The notes under the pieces are model-generated. The model was not told the DNA's origin and searched no databases. It was given only the letters and a program-made list of their open reading frames with translations. The position numbers and the translations under genes were made by a program. Below, piece by piece: positions 49,011 through 56,774 of a stretch of DNA of 64,000 nt. The DNA lies in NCBI RefSeq assembly GCF_000711215.1, contig NZ_JOMF01000006.1, forward strand, positions 62,001-126,000. The letters run 5' to 3'. Position 1 is the first letter of the stretch. Every line of letters starts with the position of its first letter. The DNA comes from Methanomicrobium mobile BP. GTDB lineage: Archaea; Halobacteriota; Methanomicrobia; Methanomicrobiales; Methanomicrobiaceae.

Positions 49011-49244
49011 ATGGTCAGGGAACTTAAACAGGCGCAAACCACGGTCAGGATGTCCGAATCCATGAAGAAAGAGATAGACTCGGCCGCGGAACTCCTCGGA
49101 ATATCTTCGATGGAATACATCAGACGAGCCTGCCGCGAAAAACTTGACCGCGATTCCAAGAACGCACAGGACCCCGATAATATCAAAAAAGCAGTCCTTG
49201 AAGTCCTTGACGAAATAGGGGTTAAATATCGGATAAATAAATAA
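49011..49244 (+). CDS. Ribbon-helix-helix protein, copy 2
   Basis: A 77-residue RHH protein (AQTTVRMSESMKKEIDSAAE, LGISSMEYIRRACREKLDRD) differing from the first 77 residues of copy 3 at one position only (Leu28/Ile28). As DNA the two differ at about five of 231 positions. The upstream AT-rich run AAAATATATTAAA lies ~36 nt before the ATG. The strict tandem 10-mer seen upstream of the other copies is absent here. Confidence 0.7.
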   Translation: MVRELKQAQTTVRMSESMKKEIDSAAELLGISSMEYIRRACREKLDRDSKNAQDPDNIKKAVLEVLDEIGVKYRINK

Positions 49245-49433
49245 TCGAAACGTCATATTATACTGGCTTGTAGCAAACTCCAGATATGCATCAGCAATAT
49301 AATTATGCTTCAATTAGATATACAGAGAATTACTGACTATATGTTAGACAGTGGCTTTTAAAAATAATTTATCTTTATCATTTTGATGATGTCCAATTGA
49401 AAGGCATATCTCTGCAAAAGATAAATACACAAG

Positions 49434-49661
49434 TTAATCTATTATTTTCTTTATCATTTCTATAATTGCTTCCTTTGTTTTAAGATTATCTTCAATTACA
49501 TACTCAGCGTCAATATCAATATCTAAATTATCCTCCAATGACGCTATAACTTCAACCGCTTGAAGCGAATCAAGAATACCTGCATCAAAAAGATTGTCTC
49601 CGTCATACGTAACTATATCCTCATTTACTTGTGCTAAAATTTTTAATATTTTCTCTTCCAT
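49434..49661 (-). CDS. Acyl carrier protein
   Basis: A 75-residue carrier protein. The phosphopantetheine attachment serine is Ser32 in GILDSLQAVEVI, and the rest has the four-helix acidic character expected (EDNLDIDIDAEYVIEDNL). Archaea do not use ACP for membrane lipids, so a dedicated role is likely: carrying the aminoacyl or acyl group activated by the adenylating ligase two genes upstream, as DltC does. It is last in a five-gene AT-rich minus-strand operon. Confidence 0.88.
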   Translation of the reverse strand: MEEKILKILAQVNEDIVTYDGDNLFDAGILDSLQAVEVIASLEDNLDIDIDAEYVIEDNLKTKEAIIEMIKKIID

Positions 49662-49711
49662 TTTGTTACCTCTCTTAATTTATACTAAATTGTCACTAAC
49701 TTTTCAAAAAT

Positions 49712-50572
49712 TCATCTCATATCATACCTTAGCATCAAAAACATACCATCTCCGAAAGGTATGTACAACTTGTTTGCACTGTCCATTTTTTCTTCCGAAC
49801 TCACCTTTTTATAGCGTTTAACTGTGATCATATGCCCATTATAAATCGTAGTGGGGTGTGGAAAAAGATCATTTTTACCATAATCCATAGCCCTAAGAAG
49901 TCTATAGATATTTTCAGCTGAATCATTTATATCAAACATACCGTCGCCGGGAATTTCAGAAGATTTGTACACCTTACGATTGGGATCAAGGTCTTGCTTC
50001 TTTGTGACTACTGAATCAGCAAGTATTTTTTCAAAGCACTCCATAAAAGCATCACCCGCCAACTTCATCTGTACAGTTACTAACTCATATGCTTTTGTAT
50101 CAGAATATATTGAACATTCTTTCTGAATAATAATATCTCCGGTATCAATCTCTGCATCAACATAATGCCATGTTATACCCGTCTTTTCATATCCGTTATA
50201 AATAGCCCAACTGGGCGCATTCCTTCCCGGAAGATTAGGTAACAATGCATTATGAAAATTCACTATTCTTATATTTTTATTCTCAACAACTTTCTTTGGG
50301 AACAAGAAATTATTACTCGCGCTAATAATAAGAAGATGTCCTAGTTCAGCCCTTTTCAATATGAAAGAAGTTAATTCATATTTATCATCTATGAGAAAGG
50401 ATTCTAATTTGTTGCTTTCGGCATATTTTTTGGCTCCGTTGAAAGGATACTTTTCATGTTCAACATATGTGATCGAATAACCGTGTCTATCCGAGACCGA
50501 ATCTATAAAAGATAACACATTTCTGGTTACCAGACCATACCCTATAACCATCACTTGATTGTACTTAGTCAA
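49712..50572 (-). CDS. Fmt-fold formyltransferase of the ACP operon
   Basis: A 286-residue formyltransferase-fold protein. The catalytic triad region is intact: N-x-H in RIVNFHNALLPNLPGRNAP and the Asp in DAEIDTGDIII. The C-terminal part is not the tRNA-binding Fmt domain. The predicted start is a TTG (50572) preceded at 10 nt by GGAG; an ATG at 50551 would remove part of the first strand. It lies between the ACP and adenylating ligase genes, so the substrate may be the ligase- or ACP-bound amino acid or an amino sugar of the polymer. N-formylation of a carrier-bound aminoacyl group is known from linear-gramicidin synthetase. Confidence 0.75.
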   Translation of the reverse strand: MTKYNQVMVIGYGLVTRNVLSFIDSVSDRHGYSITYVEHEKYPFNGAKKYAESNKLESFLIDDKYELTSFILKRAELGHLLIISASNNFLFPKKVVENKNIRIVNFHNALLPNLPGRNAPSWAIYNGYEKTGITWHYVDAEIDTGDIIIQKECSIYSDTKAYELVTVQMKLAGDAFMECFEKILADSVVTKKQDLDPNRKVYKSSEIPGDGMFDINDSAENIYRLLRAMDYGKNDLFPHPTTIYNGHMITVKRYKKVSSEEKMDSANKLYIPFGDGMFLMLRYDMR

Positions 50573-50573
50573 G

Positions 50574-52085
50574 TTACATCAACTCCTTCAACTTAACCCG
50601 ATCTATTTTTCCGTTAGCATTTATCGGCATATCAGCCATATATACGACTTTTCCGGGCATCATGTATTCAGGAATCATTTTTTCAAGTTTTTCTTTAATA
50701 TAATCCTTATCTACATCAGAATCAATAAAGAGCACAATTTTTTGTTTATTCTCATCATACAAGCAACAACAGAGAGTTACTTCATCTAAGGAAGAAACAG
50801 CTGTTTCAATTTCTCCAAGTTCGATCCTATGACCCATATGCTTTATCTGAAAATCTTTTCGGGACAAATAAATAATTTCACCATATTCATTATACTTAAC
50901 CAAATCACCGGTTCTGTAAATGATCTCGGGAACCGCACTATTCAAAGGATTCTGAACAAATGCTGCTTGTGTTTTCTCAAGATTGTTATAATACCCCATT
51001 GCGAGAGATGTGCCTCTAACACAAAGTTCTCCCACCTCATCTCCTTCAACAATCCGGTTTTGATCATTTAGGACTAGAATATCTGTGTTACTCATAGGAA
51101 TACCTATAGGCAACGGTTCATCATCCGAAAAATCCCTGTCAATAATGTAATATGTACACGCATCAGTTATTTCTGTTGGTCCGTAAAGATTGGCATAAAC
51201 AACATTTGGGAGATACTTTCTCCAGACATTGAGTTGTTTATTCGGCATGACCTCGCCACAGAATAAAACTCTTTTTAGTGTATCTTTCAGATCAACATTT
51301 CGAAATGCTTTCAGCTTTGAAACAACAATTAATGCAGACGGCACCCAAAATATTGTATTTATTTTATTGTTTCTTAAATATTCGAGCAATGGAACAGGCT
51401 GGTAAAACAATTTTTTAGGAATTATATATAGAGTCGCGCCTGTCTTCATGCAGGTATAAATGTCTAATATCGAATTATCAAAATAAAAAGGGGCTTGATT
51501 TCCAAAAGAGTCTTGCTCGGTAATTTTAAACGTTTCGGATACCCAATCAGTATAATCAATAACTGATCTGTGACATATTGAAACACCTTTGGGTATACCT
51601 GTAGAACCAGATGTGAAAAGGACATACAGTAAATCAGTATCAATAATACGTGCCGTATATCCATTCACAATTCTTTCATCATCATCTTTAGGAAGTATCT
51701 CTTCATAAATAAGATAGTCTCCGTCATAATCGAACTCTTCAAAAGAAGGCTTTAATTCCTTCGTCGTAATTACAATTTGAGGAGCAAGCACTTCAAGTAT
51801 CTTATCTACTCTTGACTTTGGCATATCAATATCTATGGGCGAGTAAAAACAACCGCTATATGCTATACCCATAAAAGAGACTAAAACTTCTTTGCTCTTG
51901 TCCATATATACAACAATTGGTTTCTTGGTTATCCCACCAGTGATGTCAATAATATGTCTTGCTATCGCCTGCGACTTGCATCGATATTCCAAATAAGTAA
52001 TACCCCCATTCTCGTCAACAATAGCATCTTTATTAGGGAATCGGTTTGACGTATATATTAACCAATTTAATACGGAATTATTCAT
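50574..52085 (-). CDS. Amino-acid adenylating ligase (DltA-like)
   Basis: A 503-residue ANL-family adenylating enzyme. Core motifs are clear: LFTSGSTGIPKGVSICHRS (A3), YGPTEITDACTYY (A5), YRTGDLVKYNEYGEIIYL (A7), RKDFQIKHMGHRIELGEIE (A8) and NANGKIDRVKL with the catalytic Lys (A10). Standalone domains of this kind load an amino acid onto a carrier protein, as DltA does with D-alanine; the carrier is presumably the ACP at 49434. Start at the ATG 52085, after GGGTGAG; a GTG three codons earlier is possible. The specificity residues cannot be interpreted with confidence by eye. Confidence 0.85.
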   Translation of the reverse strand: MNNSVLNWLIYTSNRFPNKDAIVDENGGITYLEYRCKSQAIARHIIDITGGITKKPIVVYMDKSKEVLVSFMGIAYSGCFYSPIDIDMPKSRVDKILEVLAPQIVITTKELKPSFEEFDYDGDYLIYEEILPKDDDERIVNGYTARIIDTDLLYVLFTSGSTGIPKGVSICHRSVIDYTDWVSETFKITEQDSFGNQAPFYFDNSILDIYTCMKTGATLYIIPKKLFYQPVPLLEYLRNNKINTIFWVPSALIVVSKLKAFRNVDLKDTLKRVLFCGEVMPNKQLNVWRKYLPNVVYANLYGPTEITDACTYYIIDRDFSDDEPLPIGIPMSNTDILVLNDQNRIVEGDEVGELCVRGTSLAMGYYNNLEKTQAAFVQNPLNSAVPEIIYRTGDLVKYNEYGEIIYLSRKDFQIKHMGHRIELGEIETAVSSLDEVTLCCCLYDENKQKIVLFIDSDVDKDYIKEKLEKMIPEYMMPGKVVYMADMPINANGKIDRVKLKELM

Positions 52086-52096
52086 AGAACTCACCC

Positions 52097-53122
52097 TTAT
52101 ATGACATTTGGTCTATCTTGATCACCATCTGCCTTCATAAACAGCGAATTATTATCTCTTGAATCTACCCAAATATCTATGTTATCTTGCACAAAAGGAC
52201 CAAAATAATTAGGTATGATATTCTCATCACCATCTTTTAGAGAGACGAAACCTGCGGAAAGGATTAATTCTTCATCAATACCTGCACAATAAAAATCAAT
52301 ATACTCATTTTTATCGCTCTGAGCTAGATAATTCTCCAAAAACGATCCAATTCCTTCGATCAACGATTTGTCGCCAATATAATCAACTAGTCGTATAGCA
52401 ACCCGATCATCATACGGCTGATTTCTCAAAACAAATAATGCACCTATCCGACCATCCTTTTCGATACCATATACTTCATAATCATATACAGGATGTTCGA
52501 AAAATCTATGATTTATGTACCAATGATCCTTATATGGCGTAGAATGAATGTACTGGGACGTATCAAACCGTTCCATAAGTTCTTCAATACAAAAAAACCT
52601 TACAACATTGTAACAACATGATCCCTTTTTTTTCTCAGGCAAATAGGATACTTTTGCAATTTTATAGGTTTTTTGTTCCGAAAGAATATAATAGTGTACC
52701 ATTTTTGTGGTGTATCGTTTTAATAGAACCTTTAATACAGGAATTGCAGTTTTAGGGTTGTCACCAACATCTAAATCACACCTACATTTTGTTAATTCTT
52801 TTCTCCTCCTTATCAACTCTGCGCCAAGCATACCCATATTCCCTTCCAAGACTTTCCAAAAACTACCCCAAACATCGAGGTGTTCAGCATCATGTGAAGC
52901 TTTTAAGAATCCGTTAAGACATTCTATAGTCCCTTTTTTCTTATCAATTGCCAAAATAAAATTTACCGTACCATCTTCTTCTAAAAACTCATATTCAAAG
53001 AAATCTCGATTTTGAGCCATGACATGATCAGTCTTCCAGTATTTCTCTATAAAACACATAATGTCAGAGATATCATTTCTATTAGCTACACGAAATTCAT
53101 ACTGCTCATCATAATTATTCAT
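52097..53122 (-). CDS. GNAT-like acyltransferase
   Basis: A 341-residue protein with two GNAT-like halves. The first begins EFRVANRNDISDIMCFIEKYW and the second has a KDGRIGALFVLRNQPYDDRVAIRLVDY-type acetyltransferase strand pattern. I chose the ATG at 53122, preceded by TTGGAGTTAAT; the earlier in-frame start would overlap the deacetylase gene. It lies 2 nt upstream of the ligase gene. The function is not recognised more precisely; aminoacyl or acetyl transfer to a polymer or sugar fits the context. Confidence 0.6.
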   Translation of the reverse strand: MNNYDEQYEFRVANRNDISDIMCFIEKYWKTDHVMAQNRDFFEYEFLEEDGTVNFILAIDKKKGTIECLNGFLKASHDAEHLDVWGSFWKVLEGNMGMLGAELIRRRKELTKCRCDLDVGDNPKTAIPVLKVLLKRYTTKMVHYYILSEQKTYKIAKVSYLPEKKKGSCCYNVVRFFCIEELMERFDTSQYIHSTPYKDHWYINHRFFEHPVYDYEVYGIEKDGRIGALFVLRNQPYDDRVAIRLVDYIGDKSLIEGIGSFLENYLAQSDKNEYIDFYCAGIDEELILSAGFVSLKDGDENIIPNYFGPFVQDNIDIWVDSRDNNSLFMKADGDQDRPNVI

Positions 53123-53141
53123 ATTAACTCCAATAAGGGTT

Positions 53142-54110
53142 TTACATCCACTTCTTATAGTTATCACTCTTCGGCGGAAAATCATTGCAATCCAACCGCG
53201 GTAACTTAAACGCTGAATCCTTACCTATATCCGCGGTCCTAACTTCCGTTGTCAATCCCAAGCAGGCGCCTTTTTCTTTAATGTAAGCAAGAACATCGTC
53301 GTTGAAATTGCCGTACGGATAATTCATGACCCACTCTTTGCGATCAATAAACTCCGACATTGTTTCCAAAGCTTTGGAGATATCTTCACGCATCTGTTCT
53401 GGCAACAGATTCCCAAGCCAATAGTGATCATAGCCATGAATTCCAATAAACATACCGTGTTTTTTCATTGTGCGAATCTGTTCAGGTGTCATATAGAGCT
53501 CATATGCCAACTGTTCCTCCGTAACACCGACATATTTTTCAAAGAGATCACTTGATATCTGATTTCTCAATCTCTCGGGAAGTACGGTTTGCAATATCCT
53601 CTTAACAAATACAGTATATTTATTGTCAAACCTATCATCAATTGCATACTTATTCCATAACTCTTCTGTTGAAGGATAGTTAAACTCCTTTCCTCTGTAA
53701 AAATCCATCTTTTCCTTTACGTCCGCTACCAGTTTTTTAATGTTCGCACTTGCAAGGATATAATGAATTTTGTTTACGTCCAAAAGCTGATGCGTCGTAA
53801 ATGTCTTTCCGGGAATAAAAAAGGAACCCTGGAATCCAAATTCCTCCAATATAGGAAATGCAGTCGTATAATTATCAATGTATCCGTCATCAAAGGTAAG
53901 AAGAACGGCGTTGTCCGGCAATGTATCATTACCCTTTACGGCATCGATAACTTCTTCCATCCTTAAAACATTGAAGTTTTCCTCAAAAAACTCCAACTGT
54001 TTTCGAAACAGGTCAACATCCAATCCTTTAATTTCAGGATATCGACTATGTCTTAAGTCCCTAGTGTAATGGTACATTGATATGAATAACTTGGTATTTC
54101 CTTTCTTCAT
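53142..54110 (-). CDS. Polysaccharide deacetylase (NodB domain)
   Basis: A 322-residue carbohydrate esterase family 4-like protein. The NodB metal motif is VLLTFDDGYIDNY, the second site is GIHGYDHYWLGNL (His pair), and FGFQGSFFIPG is also typical. It would remove acetyl groups from a surface polysaccharide, giving free amines that could be aminoacylated. No signal peptide is evident in the chosen form. The ATG at 54110 was chosen since it gives KKGNTKLFISMYHYTRDL, a common start, and lies at the same distance from the shared promoter element as in the SGNH gene; in-frame codons up to 54182 would run through that promoter. Confidence 0.82.
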   Translation of the reverse strand: MKKGNTKLFISMYHYTRDLRHSRYPEIKGLDVDLFRKQLEFFEENFNVLRMEEVIDAVKGNDTLPDNAVLLTFDDGYIDNYTTAFPILEEFGFQGSFFIPGKTFTTHQLLDVNKIHYILASANIKKLVADVKEKMDFYRGKEFNYPSTEELWNKYAIDDRFDNKYTVFVKRILQTVLPERLRNQISSDLFEKYVGVTEEQLAYELYMTPEQIRTMKKHGMFIGIHGYDHYWLGNLLPEQMREDISKALETMSEFIDRKEWVMNYPYGNFNDDVLAYIKEKGACLGLTTEVRTADIGKDSAFKLPRLDCNDFPPKSDNYKKWM

Positions 54111-54118
54111 GCTTGTGT

Positions 54119-54152
54119 AGAATACTTGGACGCTCAGACACATAAAAGATGT
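54119..54152 (-). promoter_or_regulatory. Promoter element shared with 48250-48283
   Basis: AGAATACTTGG at 54119 and CATAAAAGATGT at 54141 (plus-strand reading), matching the element upstream of the SGNH gene in sequence and spacing. It overlaps the tandem GATGTTCTTT units, so binding there could control the deacetylase-ligase-ACP operon and the divergent RHH gene together. Confidence 0.6.
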
Positions 54153-54167
54153 TCTTTGATGTTCTTT
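54148..54167 (+). promoter_or_regulatory. Candidate RHH operator, perfect tandem 10-mer
   Basis: GATGTTCTTT twice in direct repeat with no gap, between the divergent deacetylase and RHH copy 3 genes, and overlapping the TATA-like block of the deacetylase promoter. A near copy is at 48517-48536 upstream of RHH copy 1. Confidence 0.5.
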
Positions 54168-54212
54168 AATTCCCATTAACATTCCAAATCACGATTTTAT
54201 CATATTCAACAA

Positions 54213-54470
54213 ATGGTCAGGGAACTTAAACAGGCGCAAACCACGGTCAGGATGTCCGAATCCATGAAGAAAGAGATAGACTCGGCCGCGGAAATCCTCG
54301 GAATATCTTCGATGGAATACATCAGACGCGCCTGCCGCGAAAAACTTGACCGCGATTCCAAGAACGCACAGGACCCCGACAATATCAAAAAAGCAGTCCT
54401 TGAAGTCCTTGACGAAATTGGGGTTAAATATCGGATAAACAAAGAAAGAATGCAAAACAACCGGAAATAA
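54213..54470 (+). CDS. Ribbon-helix-helix protein, copy 3
   Basis: An 85-residue RHH protein; its first 77 residues match copy 2 with one change, and an eight-residue basic/Asn extension (ERMQNNRK) is added because the copy-2 stop codon is replaced. It is divergent from the deacetylase operon across a 102-nt intergenic region that holds the shared promoter and the tandem 10-mer. Autoregulation and control of the surface-polymer operon are the natural inference. Confidence 0.72.
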   Translation: MVRELKQAQTTVRMSESMKKEIDSAAEILGISSMEYIRRACREKLDRDSKNAQDPDNIKKAVLEVLDEIGVKYRINKERMQNNRK

Positions 54471-54750
54471 ACAAAATCACATAGCTCACAAAATAAAAAA
54501 GAGAAAAAAATAACTGATAAACTGACATAAATTTAAAAAAAACAACACAAATCAGAAAAATGACCCTTTATTCTATTCGGCAACGCCGGAATGTTATCAT
54601 ATCATAACAGCTTAAAACTGCGGGGTATACAGCATACAGCACAGGATGCGGATATGAAAATCGACGCACTAAATAGAATCTGTATATTCGTTCGGTTTAT
54701 GGGGTACTCTTAGACTTGTAACTCCTATTATATAAATGTACATAATCCCT

Positions 54751-55743
54751 TCAGATCAACCTGTCGCCGACCTTAAGGTAATGTCCGTTTATCAGCTCAA
54801 ATCCAGGAAGTTCCTTCTTACCCTCGGGCTTTGCCGAAGTGATACAGACGGCATCGGTACCGCACTTGATTACAGCCCCTTTCTTCCTGATAACGCCGAT
54901 AACCGTGCCGCAATCAGCGCCGGCAAAATCAAAACCCGTGATATCCGAACCGGCAGCAGCGGATTCACCGGAAACCCCGTTCGGAGCGCATCTTACAATC
55001 TCGCTCCTGTAGACTTTCAGAAGTTTGCCGTCGGAGAAATGCGTATTCGCACACGGAATCGGGGAAAGACCTCTGATGCGGTTGTGAACCTGCTGTGCGG
55101 GCAACGACCAGTCTATGACGCACTCCTCTTTTGAGATCGCGGGTGCAAACGTGGCCCTGCTGCCGTCCTGCGGCACCGCATTCACGTTCCCCGACTCTAT
55201 AAGTCCTATTGCCTCTTCGAGTGCTTCGGCGCCGAGAACGGACAGACGGTCATGTAGTTCGCCGAAGGTCTCATCCGCACCTACGGGAATTGACTTTTGC
55301 AGAATCACATCGCCGGCATCAAGCTCCCTCGTGATATACATAATGGAAACCCCCGCTTCCGAATCGCCGTTGAGAACGGAATACTGCATCGGAGCAGCCC
55401 CGCGATACCGCGGAAGTAGAGAGCCGTGAATATTGATTGTCCCGTGACGGGGCATATTTATCAGTCTGTCGGGAACAATCATGCCGTATGCGACAACGAC
55501 CGACAACTCCGGATTCAGATCCGACAGCGCCTCGAAAACGCCGTCATCGTTCAGATTCTCCGGTTGAAACACGGGAATGCCCTTCGCCAGCGCAAACTCC
55601 TTCACCGGCGAAAACTGAATCTTATTGCCGCGCTTATTGGGCTTATCCGCCCGTGTCACGACGCCTATGACCTCATGCTTCTCGCAGAGCATCTTCAAAG
55701 CCGCGACCGCATACTCCGGCGTTCCCATGAACAATATGCGCAT
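54751..55743 (-). CDS. fmt: Methionyl-tRNA formyltransferase (bacterial type)
   Basis: A 330-residue full-length Fmt. The N-terminal formyltransferase domain has ILFMGTPEYAV, the tRNA-binding loop RADKPNKRGNKIQFSPVK that enters the acceptor stem in the bacterial enzyme, the catalytic triad Asn104/His106 in INIHGSLLPRYRGAAP and Asp142 in RELDAGDVIL; the C-terminal OB-like domain begins at ISKEECVIDWSLPAQQVHNR with the usual RGLSPIPCA. The bacterial enzyme formylates Met on initiator tRNA using 10-formyl-THF. Archaea initiate with unformylated Met, so this gene is unexpected. The start at 55743 follows GGGGAAG; the gene is 18 nt downstream of def. Confidence 0.88.
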   Translation of the reverse strand: MRILFMGTPEYAVAALKMLCEKHEVIGVVTRADKPNKRGNKIQFSPVKEFALAKGIPVFQPENLNDDGVFEALSDLNPELSVVVAYGMIVPDRLINMPRHGTINIHGSLLPRYRGAAPMQYSVLNGDSEAGVSIMYITRELDAGDVILQKSIPVGADETFGELHDRLSVLGAEALEEAIGLIESGNVNAVPQDGSRATFAPAISKEECVIDWSLPAQQVHNRIRGLSPIPCANTHFSDGKLLKVYRSEIVRCAPNGVSGESAAAGSDITGFDFAGADCGTVIGVIRKKGAVIKCGTDAVCITSAKPEGKKELPGFELINGHYLKVGDRLI

Positions 55744-55761
55744 ACTTCTATACTTCCCCAC

Positions 55762-56364
55762 TTATTCCTTATTCTCCGATTCCGAAGACGAATCCGCTGC
55801 CGAACTCACTTTTATGTAATCGGGAAACGATTCCGAAGAGCGGATAGCGTAACTGTCATCCGCGGATAAAGTCTCGCCAGCCTCCGAACGTTTGCGCAGC
55901 CTTTCAAGCTCTCCCGAGACCATCTTTTTCTGAATGGGACCGAGGCGGTCGGTAAACACGGTGCCGTTCAAGTGATCGAACTCATGCTGAAAGACTCTTG
56001 CCGGAAGGTTCTTCAGCTCTTCCTCAATAACCTCACCCGTCTCGGACGTATACCTGACGTTAATCTTCTTGGGTCTTCTCACCTTTCTGTGAACCCCAGG
56101 GAGACTGAGACAGCCCTCATCCATCTCAATCTGATTACTGCCGAAGGAAACGATCTCGGGATTGATAACCTTGCGGACCTTATCGCCGGCATCCATAACA
56201 AAAAACCTTCCGGAGATACCAATCTGCGGTGCGGCAAGCCCGACCCCCCTTGCGCTACGCATGAAAGGCACCATCTCATCGAGCAGTTTCACAAGCTCCG
56301 GCGTAATCTCAACCGGCTTTGCGGTCTCCGCCAGAACCTTATCGCCGAATATTCTTATCTTCAT
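55762..56364 (-). CDS. def: Peptide deformylase
   Basis: A 200-residue metal-dependent deformylase with all three motifs: GVGLAAPQ (40-47), EGCLS (83-87, metal ligand Cys85) and HEFDH (127-131, ligands His127 and His131, catalytic Glu128). Bacterial PDF removes the formyl group from nascent N-terminal fMet. The Ser/Glu-rich C-terminal tail of about 45 residues (ADSSSESENKE at the end) is longer than in most family members. The ATG at 56364 yields the conserved start MKIRIFGDKVL; no strong ribosome-binding site precedes it, and CTTTAATC ~30 nt upstream may be a TATA box for a leaderless transcript. It is the first gene of the def-fmt pair. Confidence 0.9.
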   Translation of the reverse strand: MKIRIFGDKVLAETAKPVEITPELVKLLDEMVPFMRSARGVGLAAPQIGISGRFFVMDAGDKVRKVINPEIVSFGSNQIEMDEGCLSLPGVHRKVRRPKKINVRYTSETGEVIEEELKNLPARVFQHEFDHLNGTVFTDRLGPIQKKMVSGELERLRKRSEAGETLSADDSYAIRSSESFPDYIKVSSAADSSSESENKE

Positions 56365-56580
56365 TGCATAGTATTCGACGCCGTAACTGATTAAAGTGGC
56401 GAGGGAAATGACAGGAACAGGTGATTGGAAAATGTGACTGGAAAATGTGACAGGAAAATGTGACATGAATAGATGAACGGTAAAGAAAAAATGAACGGAA
56501 AGTCAGGTATAACGGCAGGACATACAGGAAAATGAAAGCCGAAACTGACGAAAAATATTTATCAAAAACCGCAAAAATAG

Positions 56581-56654
56581 TGGACCCATTGGGATTCGAA
56601 CCCAAGATCTCTGCCATGTCAAGGCAACGTCCTAACCAACTAGACCACAGGTCC
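56581..56654 (-). tRNA. tRNA-Val (anticodon GAC)
   Basis: A 74-nt cloverleaf on the minus strand: acceptor GGACCTG with TGGGTCC (two G-U pairs), D-arm with GGTTAGGAC, anticodon loop TTGACAT closed by TTGCC/GGCAG giving anticodon GAC, and T-arm GGGTTCGAATCCC. The discriminator is A and CCA is not encoded. Two TATA-like runs lie upstream between 56671 and 56702. Confidence 0.93.
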
Positions 56655-56670
56655 ATCGCACTGTGTGCTT

Positions 56671-56702
56671 TAATAAATATGTTCTTGACCTATAAAAATA
56701 TT
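56671..56702 (-). promoter_or_regulatory. TATA region of tRNA-Val
   Basis: On the minus strand AATATTTTTATAGG (56689-56702) and ATATTTATTA (56671-56680) lie 17-48 nt upstream of the tRNA 5' end, suitable for an archaeal tRNA promoter. Confidence 0.5.
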
Positions 56703-56774
56703 CTTTTTTTGTACGGTATTGGATTTAATTTTCATTAAAAGTTCATTAATTCGGCAAAAGGACAAAAAAATAAA

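Noticed and set aside
48584-49244. RHH copies as antitoxins of toxin-antitoxin pairs
   Set aside because: No small toxin-like gene follows or precedes any of the three copies; the opposite-strand frames over them are shadows of the RHH genes.
45720-54470. Insertion sequence or integrative element
   Set aside because: No transposase, integrase, terminal inverted repeats or target duplication was found; only homologous direct repeats are present.
54471-54750. Possible small RNA or gene between RHH copy 3 and fmt
   Set aside because: The 280 nt are AT-rich with no open frame, no tRNA-like fold and no strong hairpin that I could identify.
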